This document shows, one piece after another, positions 26,550 through 36,020 of a DNA stretch of 53,402 nucleotides. Below the pieces are notes generated by a model. The model was not told the origin of the DNA, ran no database searches, and saw only the letters and a program-made list of their open reading frames with translations. A program made the position numbers and the translations under genes. Position 1 is the first letter of the stretch. Each line of letters starts with the position of its first letter. Source of the DNA: Gammaproteobacteria bacterium (GTDB lineage: Bacteria; Pseudomonadota; Gammaproteobacteria; Pseudomonadales; Pseudohongiellaceae). The stretch is taken from NCBI GenBank assembly GCA_016764875.1, contig JAESQX010000044.1, positions 1 through 53,402 of the forward strand. Reading direction: 5' to 3'.

Positions 26550-27500
26550 TTACATCGACGGGAAAAGATAAAACATATAAGCAATGTAACCCCCCAACAG
26601 TACGAAACCTTCTTTGCGGCTTATTTGCAAATTGGTCCACGCAAAGGGTAATAAGACCAGCGCGTAGGCGAGCATAACACCGAAATCAACCAGGTTAAAT
26701 TCGGTGCCAATGATTGAGTCCAGTAAGGCGGTAATACCCAGGATTCCAAGAATATTGTACAGGTTGGAGCCAATGATGTTGCCTACAGCGAGGCCAGGCT
26801 CGTTTTTATAAGCAGCAATTAGCGATGTTGCCAATTCGGGAACGCTGGTACCAATAGCCACGATGGAAAGGCCAATTACGGCCTCGCTGATTCCCAGCAG
26901 CTGGGCTAATTCAACGGCACTATCTACAAAAATAGTGCAGCCATATACAAGCATGACAACACCGATAATCAGTATAAAAATGTAAAAGGGCGTGGGCTTT
27001 TTGGGCACTGAAATTATCGGGTTTGATGCGATTAGCTCACAGGCAGCCGCATCCTTTTTGGCTTGTGTGTAACTGAAGAATAAAAATCCAAGCAGGGCGC
27101 AGCAAAGGAAAATGCCATCAATAAAACCAATTTCACCGTCAATTAATAACAGCCACATAAATAAGGAGCTGGCGATTACCAGTGGGATCTGCTTTTTTAT
27201 CAGTTGCAGTTCAATATTAATGGGTCGGATAATTGCCATAAGTCCGAGAATCAGGCCTATATTAGCTATGTTAGAACCGATTACATTGCCAAGTGCCAGG
27301 GAACTGCGGCCGTTCAGGGTTGACTGGATACTGACAGCTAGTTCCGGAGCGCTGGTGCCGAATGCCACTACAGTCAGCCCTATGATCAGTGGAGAGATGC
27401 CCATTTTCAGGGCAATTGTAGAACTGCCGCGGACCATTAGTTCGGCCCCCAGCCCCAGAATCACAAACCCAATGCCGAGAAAACCCAGGGCAATCAACAC
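26550..27500 (-). CDS. Calcium/sodium antiporter (CaCA family, YrbG-like)
   Basis: 316 residues with about ten helices, built as an inverted duplication. The two alpha-repeats are seen as VAFGTSAPELAVSIQSTLNG and AIGTSVPELATSLIAAYK, with GNVIGSNIANIGLILG and GNIIGSNLYNILGILG as the second half of each. These hold the ion-binding Glu and Asn residues. It probably exchanges Na+ (or H+) for Ca2+ across the inner membrane. The start is GTG at 27500. Convergent with the SulP gene. Confidence 0.9.
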   Translation of the reverse strand: MLIALGFLGIGFVILGLGAELMVRGSSTIALKMGISPLIIGLTVVAFGTSAPELAVSIQSTLNGRSSLALGNVIGSNIANIGLILGLMAIIRPINIELQLIKKQIPLVIASSLFMWLLLIDGEIGFIDGIFLCCALLGFLFFSYTQAKKDAAACELIASNPIISVPKKPTPFYIFILIIGVVMLVYGCTIFVDSAVELAQLLGISEAVIGLSIVAIGTSVPELATSLIAAYKNEPGLAVGNIIGSNLYNILGILGITALLDSIIGTEFNLVDFGVMLAYALVLLPFAWTNLQISRKEGFVLLGGYIAYMFYLFPSM

Positions 27501-27636
27501 GGCATTATGCTCAGGGAGCTTTGAGGTAGGGGATATTGAGAAAGATTTTTCAATGGAGGTTTCGTTTTACTGTAGCTAAATTTCACAATCGTCTTGCCAG
27601 TAGACCAGCACAGTCATATACATATTACGGAATTTC

Positions 27637-29640
27637 CTACGTTGTCGCGGCTATGATTCTGCGTTGCCAGAGTATCACTCCTATCAGAATAGCGGCACCG
27701 ATGAGGTGATAGAAAATACCGAAGGGCATCCACAATAGTAAAAAGGCGCTCAGTAACAGTAACCCGGCGGATAGTGCGTTAAGCCGGATTTCAAGGTGCC
27801 AGTGCAACAGTCCGGCGAGGGCGTAAAATCCCAGGCAGGACCAGCCGAAAACCTCCAGCCGCTGTGGCCATGAGCCGGAAATAAGAGGTGAATAGGCAAA
27901 CAACAGAGGCACCAGATAAAGTCCTTTGGCAATTTTCCAGCTGGTAAGGCCCGTTGCCATTGGTCTGGTGCCGGCGATGCCAGCGGCGGCAAAGGATGCC
28001 AGGCACACCGGAGGAGTAACATTGCTGTCCTGTGACAGCCAGAAAATAATGAGATGAGCGCTCAACAGCATACCGGTAAGCAATTCCGGGTCCAGCATTT
28101 CCTGGCGAATGAGTTGTTTCATTTCCAATGGCATTTCCCGTAGTGCCACCACGGCGTCGCCACCAAACAATCCCAATGTGGCCTGAACGCTGCTCGGTAG
28201 GTCCCCCCCTTGCAGGGCGGCCAGCAACTGTGTCTGGGTGATAAGATCAAAAATAAGCGGGGCAGATAACGTTGCCAGAACTATATACGAAGCCGTAACC
28301 GGCAGGCCCATACCCAGCACCAATGAGGCTAAAGCCACCAGTACCAGGGTGATAAACAGGCTGCCCTGGGCCCATTCAACAATCATCAGGGAAAAGGCAT
28401 TACCAATCCCGGTGGTGGTGACCACATTAATGACCAGGCCCACAGCTATCAGTAATAAAGCTGTGGACATCATGGTTCTAACGCCCTGCAGGGTTGCATT
28501 GAAGATGTCATTCCATTTCATTGGATTTTTCGAAATCCAAGAAACAAGAATAATGGCCAGGGTGGAAACCGCAGCGGCGGTGGTAGGGGTTCGACCCATT
28601 ACCAGCAGGGAAACCAGAACCCCCAGCGGGATGATAAAGTGCCAGCCTTGCTTCATTACCTCGGTAAAGCTCTCTCGATCTTCTTCGTTTTCCGGAGTCA
28701 GCTTCAAGCGCTTGGCCTCGATACGAACGAAATAGGAGACTGTCAGAAAATAGAGAATTGCCGGTAAAATAGAGACGCTGATGATAGTCAGATAACTAAT
28801 TTGTGTGTAACTGGCCAAAACAAAGGCACCTGCCCCCATTACTGGTGGCATCAATGCTCCACCGGTGGAAGAAGCGGCTTCCACACCAGCGGAAAACTGG
28901 CCTCCAAAGCCGGATTTTTTCATCATGGGAATTGTAATCACCCCGGTGGAAACAGTATTGGCTACCGCCGATCCGGTGACGGACCCCATCAAGCCAGACC
29001 CCACGATGGCGACAATACCAGCGCCACCGGTGAAGCGACCGGCGAGGCAGCGGGCGAGGCTGACAATAAAATCTCCGGCTCCGGAATATAATAGGAATGA
29101 GCCAAATATTATGAACATGAAAACAAAGGTTGAAGAGATGTTGGCGGTTAGGCCAAACATGCCTTCGCTGCTGAAGTAGCTGCGGTAAAGAACCGTTTCT
29201 ATACTCAGGCCGGGAAACGAAAATACGCCACTTACGTAGCGTCCAAGGAACAGGATATAGGAGAGGCTCAGTATTACCAGTACCGGCATGAACCAGCCAG
29301 TGGTGCGCCGGGTAAACTCAATAGCCAGCAGTACCGCGATAGCGGCGAAGATGTAGTCACTTAAAATAAACTCTGCTTCACGATCATACAATGCGGTTTC
29401 GAAAAGAATCAGGTACGCCGACACCGAAACTGCCAGCACGGCAAGTAACACATTGCTCCAGTAGCGGAATTTATCCTTTTGCACTTCTTCCGTTTCATTG
29501 GCCATCAGTACACACAGTGCGCCAAAACCGCCAAAGTGAATTGCCGACAGCCATAATTCTGAAATGCTTGCAAATACATTGCAGTAAATATGAAACAGGG
29601 CAAACAGGAATGCGGCGATTTTAAGTGAGGGCGATTTCAT
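27637..29640 (-). CDS. TRAP transporter fused permease (TAXI type, DctQM-like)
   Basis: 667 residues, very hydrophobic. The N-terminal four to five helices correspond to the small DctQ part, and the long C-terminal region to the DctM permease, containing GSGLMGSVTGSAVANTVSTG, then TIPMMKKSGF, EAASSTGGALMPPVMGAGAF and GMGLPVTASYIVLA. This length and fusion are typical of permeases that pair with TAXI-type binding proteins. It imports a small carboxylate-type solute with Na+ or H+. It lies 28 bases downstream of the gene for its binding protein. Confidence 0.92.
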   Translation of the reverse strand: MKSPSLKIAAFLFALFHIYCNVFASISELWLSAIHFGGFGALCVLMANETEEVQKDKFRYWSNVLLAVLAVSVSAYLILFETALYDREAEFILSDYIFAAIAVLLAIEFTRRTTGWFMPVLVILSLSYILFLGRYVSGVFSFPGLSIETVLYRSYFSSEGMFGLTANISSTFVFMFIIFGSFLLYSGAGDFIVSLARCLAGRFTGGAGIVAIVGSGLMGSVTGSAVANTVSTGVITIPMMKKSGFGGQFSAGVEAASSTGGALMPPVMGAGAFVLASYTQISYLTIISVSILPAILYFLTVSYFVRIEAKRLKLTPENEEDRESFTEVMKQGWHFIIPLGVLVSLLVMGRTPTTAAAVSTLAIILVSWISKNPMKWNDIFNATLQGVRTMMSTALLLIAVGLVINVVTTTGIGNAFSLMIVEWAQGSLFITLVLVALASLVLGMGLPVTASYIVLATLSAPLIFDLITQTQLLAALQGGDLPSSVQATLGLFGGDAVVALREMPLEMKQLIRQEMLDPELLTGMLLSAHLIIFWLSQDSNVTPPVCLASFAAAGIAGTRPMATGLTSWKIAKGLYLVPLLFAYSPLISGSWPQRLEVFGWSCLGFYALAGLLHWHLEIRLNALSAGLLLLSAFLLLWMPFGIFYHLIGAAILIGVILWQRRIIAATT

Positions 29641-29668
29641 CGGTGGGGCTCTTTTAAAATCCTTTTGG

Positions 29669-30691
29669 TTATTCCAGAATAAGTCTATCGGGAATTTTCA
29701 GACCGGCTTCTCGATAATAGCGCAACGCCCCAGGGTGTAGTGGTGCGCCAAGTCCGGTAACAGCAAGCTCAATGCGCATGTCATTTGTAGCGGCGTGAAT
29801 TTCCTGCAGGGTTGCAAGATTCTCCCATATAACCTTTGTTATTTCGTAGACGACCTCTTCAGAAATATCTTCGCGTGTAACCAGGACGTTGGGCGAGGAT
29901 ATGGTTCTAACCAATTTGTCCTGATTCGGATAAGTGCCAGGAGGAAATTCATACCAGTCCCATAGCGGGTATTTTGCATTGATCTTGTCCAGGGCTTCCT
30001 GAGTCCAGTTAAGTATGGAGATACGGTCCCCCATCAAGGCAAAAGCCTGGGAAATGGAACTGACAGGGGCCCCGGCGGGGATGTTCATTCCGACGATATT
30101 GCCGTCCTGAAGGGCGCCGGTGGTAGGGCCATAGCCCATGTAACCCAGGGTGAATTTATTTTCGTAATCTATGCCGAGGGTATCCAGAATAAAGCGGCCT
30201 GTTTTGTCAGCGCCAGAGTTCCGGGCGCCCAACACGTAGCGTTCACCGTCCAGATTATCCAGGTCCATGATGTCGCCATTGGTCACCAGGGTATTCAGTA
30301 ATACAAAGTGCTCTACGTTATGCCACATGGCGCTGACGCTGCGCATATGGATCTGGGGCTGGCTTACCGGGCCTTCTCCGCTCCAGGCCCAGGCCCCAAA
30401 GGGCCCTTGTAACAGGGCAAATTGAGCCTGGTTATCCCTTAAAAGTTTGAGATTTTCCAGTGAGCCGGCGGAGCTTATGGCCGTCAAGGAGATTCCCTGG
30501 CTTTCACTTAGCTGGGCATGGGCAATAGTGGCAATGGCGACACCAACCGGATAGTAGGTGCCTCCGGTGGTTGCTGTGGTCAGCACAAAGGGGCGGGTTT
30601 GGGACATCTGGTCGGTGCAGGAGGAGAGCAAAATCAGAACTGTTAAGCCGAATATGTTGCAACAAAAGCCAGAGAAAGATCGAAATTTCAT
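29669..30691 (-). CDS. TAXI family TRAP transporter solute-binding lipoprotein
   Basis: 340 residues from the ATG at 30691. A signal peptide with lipobox LSSC (Cys25) is followed by the TAXI signature TTGGTYYPVGVAIA and the conserved LGARNSGADKTGRFILDTLG. It captures the substrate in the periplasm for the fused permease encoded just downstream. Known TAXI ligands include glutamate and other dicarboxylates, so the specificity is open. The frame extends to 30811, but the added 40 residues precede the signal peptide and are unlikely. Confidence 0.9.
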   Translation of the reverse strand: MKFRSFSGFCCNIFGLTVLILLSSCTDQMSQTRPFVLTTATTGGTYYPVGVAIATIAHAQLSESQGISLTAISSAGSLENLKLLRDNQAQFALLQGPFGAWAWSGEGPVSQPQIHMRSVSAMWHNVEHFVLLNTLVTNGDIMDLDNLDGERYVLGARNSGADKTGRFILDTLGIDYENKFTLGYMGYGPTTGALQDGNIVGMNIPAGAPVSSISQAFALMGDRISILNWTQEALDKINAKYPLWDWYEFPPGTYPNQDKLVRTISSPNVLVTREDISEEVVYEITKVIWENLATLQEIHAATNDMRIELAVTGLGAPLHPGALRYYREAGLKIPDRLILE

Positions 30692-30800
30692 TAACAATAC
30701 TACCCGGTTAAAAGCGCTTCGATGTAAACATATTTCCTCGTGAATCACAATGATGGCAGGATTGCAGAAGCTGGATTTAAATCCCTCATGGTGACGTGGC

Positions 30801-32033
30801 TCAGGCGGCAAAGAACATATAACTGGCTAATATTGCCACCACGATACCAGTGAGATCAGCCAGCAGGGCACAGCCAATGGCATGACGGGTTTTTCGAATA
30901 CCTACGCTGCCAAAATAGACCGCCAATACGTAGAATGTGGTTTCTGTACTACCTTGTATAGATGCCGCTGTGAGAGCAGCGAAGGAATCTACTCCATGGG
31001 AATCCATGGTCTCCAACATCATCGCGCGAGCCCCGCTACCGCTGAGCGGTTTCATGAAAGCTGTAGGCAGGGCATCGACGAAACCGGAGTCAATGTTCAT
31101 AAAATCTACCAGGTTACGAATCATTGACAAAATAAGATCCAGGCAACCACTGGCGCGAAAGACACCAACGGCTACCAGCATGGCCAGTAGAAATGGAATC
31201 AGGCGCACGGCTACCTCAAAGCCTTCCTTGGCACCTTCCACAAAAACCTCGTAGCACTCCAGCTTTTGTTGTATTCCCGAAACCAGGAATAGAATAATGA
31301 CGGTAAAAAGCAGCAGGTTTCCCGCTGTGGCTGATTTATTGGCCAGCAGTTCCGGCTCCTGCCCAGCAACCCAGAAAAGCAGAGATGTCATGAGCAGGAC
31401 AAAACCCGCAAAATAAGCTAGCACTACCCGGTCCAGAATCTGTAATTTCTGCATCCAGGCGACACTCAGTAGTCCCACCAGAGTGGAGGCAGAAGTAGCC
31501 AGTAGAATAGGTAGAAATACGGCTGCTGGTTCGGCGGCCCCCTGTTGTGCCCGAAACAGGAAAACGGTCACCGGTAGCAGGGTTACCGATGAGCTATTGA
31601 GTACCAGGAAAAGTATCTGTGCATTGCTGGCAGTGTCCTTTTGCGGATTCAGTTCCTGCAGGGAACCCATCGCTTTCAGACCCATGGGTGTCGCGGCATT
31701 ATCGAGCCCCAGCATATTTGCAGCCATGTTCATGGTGACAGAACCCAGGGCCGGATGATTGCGAGGTACTTCCGGCATTAGCCTGGCGAACAAGGGGGAC
31801 AGGCCACGGGATAACAAGGTAGCCAGGCCGCTCTGTTCGGCAATTTTAAACAGCCCCAGCCACAATGCCATTACACCGATCAGGCCAATGGCGATCTCAA
31901 CTGCCAGTGCCGACATTTCAAACGTGGCGGCAATAAGATCAGAAAAAACATCGGGATTATTACCACTGAACCACTGCCAGAATGCAGCAGCAAATGCCAA
32001 TAAAAAAAATCCGAGCCAGATACGATTTAACAT
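30801..32033 (-). CDS. SpmA-SpmB-like fused Gate-domain membrane protein
   Basis: 410 residues with about ten helices. The N-terminal half resembles SpmA (NHPALGSVTMNMAANMLGLD and NAATPMGLKAMGSLQELN), and the C-terminal half SpmB (PLSGSGARAMMLETMDSHG and ASIQGSTETTFYVLAVYFGS). Both carry nucleoside-recognition (Gate) domains. In spore formers SpmA and SpmB are separate; in proteobacteria the fused form is common and its substrate is unknown. It is preceded by an inverted repeat at 32067-32083 and followed after 109 bases by the TAXI protein gene. Confidence 0.82.
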   Translation of the reverse strand: MLNRIWLGFFLLAFAAAFWQWFSGNNPDVFSDLIAATFEMSALAVEIAIGLIGVMALWLGLFKIAEQSGLATLLSRGLSPLFARLMPEVPRNHPALGSVTMNMAANMLGLDNAATPMGLKAMGSLQELNPQKDTASNAQILFLVLNSSSVTLLPVTVFLFRAQQGAAEPAAVFLPILLATSASTLVGLLSVAWMQKLQILDRVVLAYFAGFVLLMTSLLFWVAGQEPELLANKSATAGNLLLFTVIILFLVSGIQQKLECYEVFVEGAKEGFEVAVRLIPFLLAMLVAVGVFRASGCLDLILSMIRNLVDFMNIDSGFVDALPTAFMKPLSGSGARAMMLETMDSHGVDSFAALTAASIQGSTETTFYVLAVYFGSVGIRKTRHAIGCALLADLTGIVVAILASYMFFAA

Positions 32034-32066
32034 AGGTTCCCCAGCTTAAGTTAGCGGCAGGAACCA

Positions 32067-32083
32067 TGTAATTGTTGATTACA
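32067..32083. promoter_or_regulatory. Inverted repeat TGTAAT-N5-ATTACA, possible operator
   Basis: Perfect six-base arms (32067-32072 and 32078-32083) with a five-base spacer, 34-50 bases before the SpmAB-like start codon. The size and symmetry suit a dimeric helix-turn-helix repressor, but no regulator gene is adjacent. Confidence 0.3.
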
Positions 32084-32208
32084 GAATAATTTCACTGGCT
32101 GAAGGTGACAGACGATATTAAGTGAAATATGAAGGGGGATAAGGGAAAATATAAGCATGGGTTGACTGCTTCAAATTCTCAAAGCTAACTCAGCAGAATC
32201 GGCACCAG

Positions 32209-32226
32209 TTAAAAACCGAAAGGTTT
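32209..32226 (-). terminator. Weak hairpin, possible end of the ABC/PDZ/VCBS operon
   Basis: On the minus strand AAACC (32226-32222) pairs with GGTTT (32217-32213) across a TTTC loop and is followed by TTAA. The stem is short and AT-rich and lies 225 bases after the last stop, so its role is uncertain. Confidence 0.25.
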
Positions 32227-32451
32227 AATAAGAAAGTAGACTGGATCGAGTTTTCCGCTGCCCTGGTCGCATCGAATTATTGGATGATAATGCGTCGCGC
32301 CGGAGCCGTGTTAGTACCCGGGTCTGGATTGACAAGAAAAGCTCCATCCTGCTGCCTGACTCTGGCCCAGGGTTACATCCATCAGGGCCTGGGTGATATT
32401 TTCCCGTCGCTGAGAGCTGGTATTAAGAGAATCGAGAAACCCGCCATTACT

Positions 32452-32727
32452 TTATTCATCGGTCTCGCTTTTTCCTGGCGTTTTTTCGGGTGTTGATGAA
32501 GACTGCAGGGTGTTATGGGTTTGACCGGTTAAAGGCTGTTCTTCTTCAAATTTATTTACTAAAAGAAAGGCGCCGACAAAAATGGCGGTAACCACTGAAA
32601 TGCCGAGGATTAGTGCCACCCGGAAAAGCACTACGATATAGAACCCGGTAAATTGCTCAACTAACCATGCGGCCAGATTTACCACTACCAGGGAGATTGC
32701 AAACGATAACCAGACAGCTTTCTTCAT
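32452..32727 (-). CDS. Small two-helix membrane protein, last gene of the ABC/PDZ/VCBS operon
   Basis: 91 residues. Two hydrophobic segments (about 4-24 and 32-58) separated by the short EQFTGFY loop are followed by a charged Ser/Thr/Glu-rich tail of about 30 residues. AGGAG lies ten bases before the ATG. It starts 29 bases after the stop of the first VCBS gene and in the same direction, so it is probably part of that operon. No family is recognised. Confidence 0.6.
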   Translation of the reverse strand: MKKAVWLSFAISLVVVNLAAWLVEQFTGFYIVVLFRVALILGISVVTAIFVGAFLLVNKFEEEQPLTGQTHNTLQSSSTPEKTPGKSETDE

Positions 32728-32756
32728 AGGACGCTAACTCCTTACAGTTCAGAGTA

Positions 32757-34427
32757 TTACATTGGCGTTGAGAGTAGCAGCAATCCCCGGATCTGGACAT
32801 CATTGCGTTCGGTAAAAACCAATACGTCATCCCGAGCATCGCCGTTCAATTCCACTGGAATAATGTCGCCATTCTCCACCGGCTGGCTCAGGCTGATCTG
32901 GTAATCGGCCCCATTGTTGCGCAGGCGATTCAATCGGGAACCCCCATTGATGGACACATTATTGATAATCTTCCTTACATCGATTTCATAATTGTCGCGT
33001 TCACGACTGTAGTTCAAGCCATCCAGAAAAGGGTCTGTTCGTGTTACCGGCTCGATAGAATTTAAAAACACCTCGACGTTATTATTGATTAGAACAAGCA
33101 GGTCCTGACTACTGGGATTATTGTCAATATTGGCAGTAGCGCTTGGGGGAATTTGGCTATTGTCGGTTTCCCGGGCTTGTCTGGCAATGTCCATGATCGA
33201 GGCTGCCAGTCGGATCGCCGAAGGAAATTTAAGGTCAATTGTAATTTTTCGCGATGGCCTGCGGGCAAAGCGTTCCCCCTCATTGGAATAAATAAAGGCT
33301 TCTACCGCTACACTCCCGGAAATGGCCAGCCACAGGAAAATGTCACCTACCGAGATGGGTTCTACTCGCCATAGCCAGAGGTCCTTCAAGCCATCCTCGT
33401 CCTCGTCGTACAGAAACGTACTCAATACGTTGCCACCGGAACGTAATACCTGCCTGGGCTGCTCAAAATCCATGCCATCAGAGGTGCCCGCAAACAGTGT
33501 TACCTTGCCCCCTTCGCGCAGTAACAGGTCGTCGATGCCATCAGCGTCTATGTCTTCAAGAATTTCTTCATGGCTAAGTGCAAGGATTCCGGTCAGATTG
33601 GAAAAATCCAGCTTATCGATATCAAAATCCCCGAGGCGCTCCTCTATTGCGGCAATATCCAGCGAGTAAGTGGGAGTGGGCGAAAAATACTGTGAATCGT
33701 TGCCCTGGGCGAGGAATACATCCAATTGCTCGTCGGTACGCGATACCAGGTCAGAGAAGCCATCATTATTCACGTCACGCAATTCCATCAGTGGAATAGT
33801 CATGGCCTGGCCGGTTCTCCTTTCAAGCCGACCCGGATCAAGGCTGGTACGCATTTTTATCTCTGTTTGCACAGTGATACCTTCCTGGTAACTGCCATCG
33901 GGTTTCCTGATTAACAGGTTCAATACTCCGGCTCCCGGAATTATCAGGTCGTCGAAACCATCATCATTAATGTCCCGGGAGAAATGTAAGCGATTGATTC
34001 CCTTGGTCAGATAACCCCCAAGACCCGATTTTAAGACAACTGGCGCCATTATCTGTTGTTGCTGAATCCGCCACAGCAGTACCTGTGCCCCGTCCACCAG
34101 CGCAACGATAGCCAGGGATTTATCTCCATCCGATGCATAACCATAGCTCAGATCCCATCCGATCGCGTCACCGGTAAACGTTATGGTCTTGTACCCGGAT
34201 TTAAAGTCGAACGATCCTTCTGACTGAAAATATATTCGCAGTTCATTACCTGTTACAGCCAGTAATTCGCTTAAGCCATCGTTGTCGGCATCTGCCACCA
34301 GCAGTTGCTCGGTATTACCCGGAAGCTCAAACTCAAATTGTCGGTAGCCATCAAGCGGGGCCGCATTCGCGGTGCCGGTCAGCCAGACAGAGAAGGTCAG
34401 TACCCAAAAAGTAGTAGACTGCTTCAT
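32757..34427 (-). CDS. Secreted FG-GAP/VCBS-repeat beta-propeller protein (copy 1)
   Basis: 556 residues. A Sec signal peptide ends near TANAA. At least six FG-GAP/VCBS-type units follow, each with a Ca-binding loop of form DxNxDGxxD: DADNDGLSEL, DINDDGFDDL, DVNNDGFSDL, DIDADGIDDL, DEDEDGLKDL and a looser ELNGDARDDV near the end. The repeats suggest an integrin-alpha-like propeller in the periplasm or at the surface. There is a short unpaired region near 410-480 with a hydrophobic stretch (IFLWLAISGSVAV). The start overlaps the preceding VCBS gene as ATGA. No enzymatic domain is seen, so a binding or scaffold role is likely. Confidence 0.82.
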   Translation of the reverse strand: MKQSTTFWVLTFSVWLTGTANAAPLDGYRQFEFELPGNTEQLLVADADNDGLSELLAVTGNELRIYFQSEGSFDFKSGYKTITFTGDAIGWDLSYGYASDGDKSLAIVALVDGAQVLLWRIQQQQIMAPVVLKSGLGGYLTKGINRLHFSRDINDDGFDDLIIPGAGVLNLLIRKPDGSYQEGITVQTEIKMRTSLDPGRLERRTGQAMTIPLMELRDVNNDGFSDLVSRTDEQLDVFLAQGNDSQYFSPTPTYSLDIAAIEERLGDFDIDKLDFSNLTGILALSHEEILEDIDADGIDDLLLREGGKVTLFAGTSDGMDFEQPRQVLRSGGNVLSTFLYDEDEDGLKDLWLWRVEPISVGDIFLWLAISGSVAVEAFIYSNEGERFARRPSRKITIDLKFPSAIRLAASIMDIARQARETDNSQIPPSATANIDNNPSSQDLLVLINNNVEVFLNSIEPVTRTDPFLDGLNYSRERDNYEIDVRKIINNVSINGGSRLNRLRNNGADYQISLSQPVENGDIIPVELNGDARDDVLVFTERNDVQIRGLLLLSTPM

Positions 34428-36010
34428 GGGTTTGCAATCAGCAGGGTGACAGAGGACGCATGCCTCAGAATGAGGTCTGGCAGATTATCTCCGTTCAGAT
34501 GTTGTACTGAAAATGCAAGAATAGTCCTAGTAGGCACATACTCCCAGAAAGGCTCTTCTACAATACGCAGATCTGTATTTATCTTTTTGCCAGCCAGCGC
34601 GCCTTCCTCTGTTATATACAGGGCATCAATCAAGCCGTCACCATCCACATCGTGTCGTAGTGACATCTGTTGAGCCAACCCTCTGACATTGCTGGCAGAA
34701 AAACTTTCTTCCAGCCGGAATTGTGGTCGTCGGGAGAAGAGTTGTTCGGGTTCAGCCTGATCGCTACTATAAAGCAGTTGAGTTCTGACAATACTGGCGT
34801 TGCGAATGACGTCAACAACAGGAATAGTATAGTAGCTTACATTGAGTTCTGGCCGGCCGCTGTTATCAAGGTCGACGAACTTCAATTCCACGTCATAGCC
34901 TGAAAATCGCATCACCTGACTCGGATGTTCAAAATCAAATCTGCCACCATTGTTGCGAAACAAGTAAGCATCCCACTCATTACCTTCGCCGGTCAATCTG
35001 ACGATATCCATCAGGCCATCACCGTCGAGATTTGCCAGCATGATGTCGCCACGGGTATCGATGGAGCCTTGCCAGTCAGGCTGGGATTGAAAACTTCCAT
35101 CGTCAGATTGAAACAAAAGGTTGACCTGCCCCCTTATGTCAAGACCAATATTAAGGAAGATAATGTCATCGAGTTTGTCGCCATTGAAATCGGCCAGAAT
35201 GGCTGATGGCATCCAGTTTTCAGCCTGCAATAGATTTGAAGTTTCATCGTCGGGTTGTTGCCAGTTTTCGACAAACCCGGTAAAAGGGGTAGGGTTGGAG
35301 GAATGGACTTCCAGTTTAATTCCATCCTCGGCATTGATGGCAATGTTGGCGGATAAGCCGCTGTTAGCCATTGAGCGCGCCGACGGGTCAAGTTGTAGAT
35401 TCAAGGTGGAAAATTCGGCAGCAAGAGTAAATGATTCGTTTTCAGCTCCGCGAAACAAGCCAAAAGTTTTTTCTCCTGGAACCAGCAGGTCGATAAAACC
35501 GTCTCCGTCAAGATCACGAATATTTCGAAAATACTGCACTCGATCCGGGTCTGGCACATCGGCAATTAATTTCCATTCAAACAAAGGCTTCAGGTTGCCG
35601 GTATAGCCGTCAATTGCTGTAGAAAGGCTGAATACTCCGTTGTTGGCAAACAGCACAAGCTCCTTGCCAGGATCGTCTCGAAGATCGGCAAAGCCAACGG
35701 CGATGATTTCAGTTTTAATCTCTATAGGTTTGGGTGTGGGTGAAAAACGGCCATCTTCAAGTTGAAAATAAACAAGCAGTTCCCGGCCCAGGTTTTTCTT
35801 CCAGCTGGAGACAACCAGGTCCAATCGCGTGTCGCCATTGAGATCTTCCATGATCACGCGCCTTCGGTCCATTTCATACTCAATTTCTGAACTGACATAA
35901 TTGCTCTGGCCGCTGGCGGTCTGAGCCAAAAGCAGGCAACCAAGAATGCCGGCTATACTGACATTTGCCAGTTCAGGAAGTATCAGTTGCTTTGCGGTTG
36001 TGATTAACAT
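34424..36010 (-). CDS. Secreted FG-GAP/VCBS-repeat beta-propeller protein (copy 2)
   Basis: About 528 residues from ATG 36010 (longer frames start at 36049 and 36127, overlapping the PDZ gene). A hydrophobic signal segment (VSIAGILGCLLLAQTASGQ) precedes seven Ca-loop repeats: DLNGDTRLDL, DLDGDGFIDL, DFNGDKLDDI, DLDGDGLMDI, DLDNSGRPEL, DVDGDGLIDA and HLNGDNLPDL. That number fits a seven-bladed propeller. It is clearly related in layout to the next gene, so the pair looks like an old tandem duplication or a heterodimer. The stop overlaps the next start by four bases. None of the candidate starts has a good Shine-Dalgarno site, which suggests coupling to the PDZ gene. Confidence 0.8.
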   Translation of the reverse strand: MLITTAKQLILPELANVSIAGILGCLLLAQTASGQSNYVSSEIEYEMDRRRVIMEDLNGDTRLDLVVSSWKKNLGRELLVYFQLEDGRFSPTPKPIEIKTEIIAVGFADLRDDPGKELVLFANNGVFSLSTAIDGYTGNLKPLFEWKLIADVPDPDRVQYFRNIRDLDGDGFIDLLVPGEKTFGLFRGAENESFTLAAEFSTLNLQLDPSARSMANSGLSANIAINAEDGIKLEVHSSNPTPFTGFVENWQQPDDETSNLLQAENWMPSAILADFNGDKLDDIIFLNIGLDIRGQVNLLFQSDDGSFQSQPDWQGSIDTRGDIMLANLDGDGLMDIVRLTGEGNEWDAYLFRNNGGRFDFEHPSQVMRFSGYDVELKFVDLDNSGRPELNVSYYTIPVVDVIRNASIVRTQLLYSSDQAEPEQLFSRRPQFRLEESFSASNVRGLAQQMSLRHDVDGDGLIDALYITEEGALAGKKINTDLRIVEEPFWEYVPTRTILAFSVQHLNGDNLPDLILRHASSVTLLIANP

Positions 36011-36020
36011 TGTTTTCGCT

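Larger units (their letters stand above)
32034..32451. other. 418-base gap: leader of the SpmAB-like gene and end of the ABC/PDZ operon
   Basis: I see no convincing gene. An open frame on the + strand (32284-32496) runs into the antisense of the small membrane gene and has no family features. An inverted repeat TGTAAT-N5-ATTACA lies at 32067-32083, and a short hairpin at 32213-32226. The rest, mainly 32230-32450, is unexplained. Confidence 0.4.

Noticed and set aside
32260-32451. In-frame continuation on the minus strand beyond the small membrane gene's stop, with peptide-like composition
   Set aside because: It has no start codon and is reached only by reading through a TAA stop; no family is recognised, so I did not call a pseudogene.
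32284-32496. 70-codon + strand frame overlapping the end of the small membrane gene
   Set aside because: Half of it is antisense to a better-supported gene; it has no ribosome site or family features.
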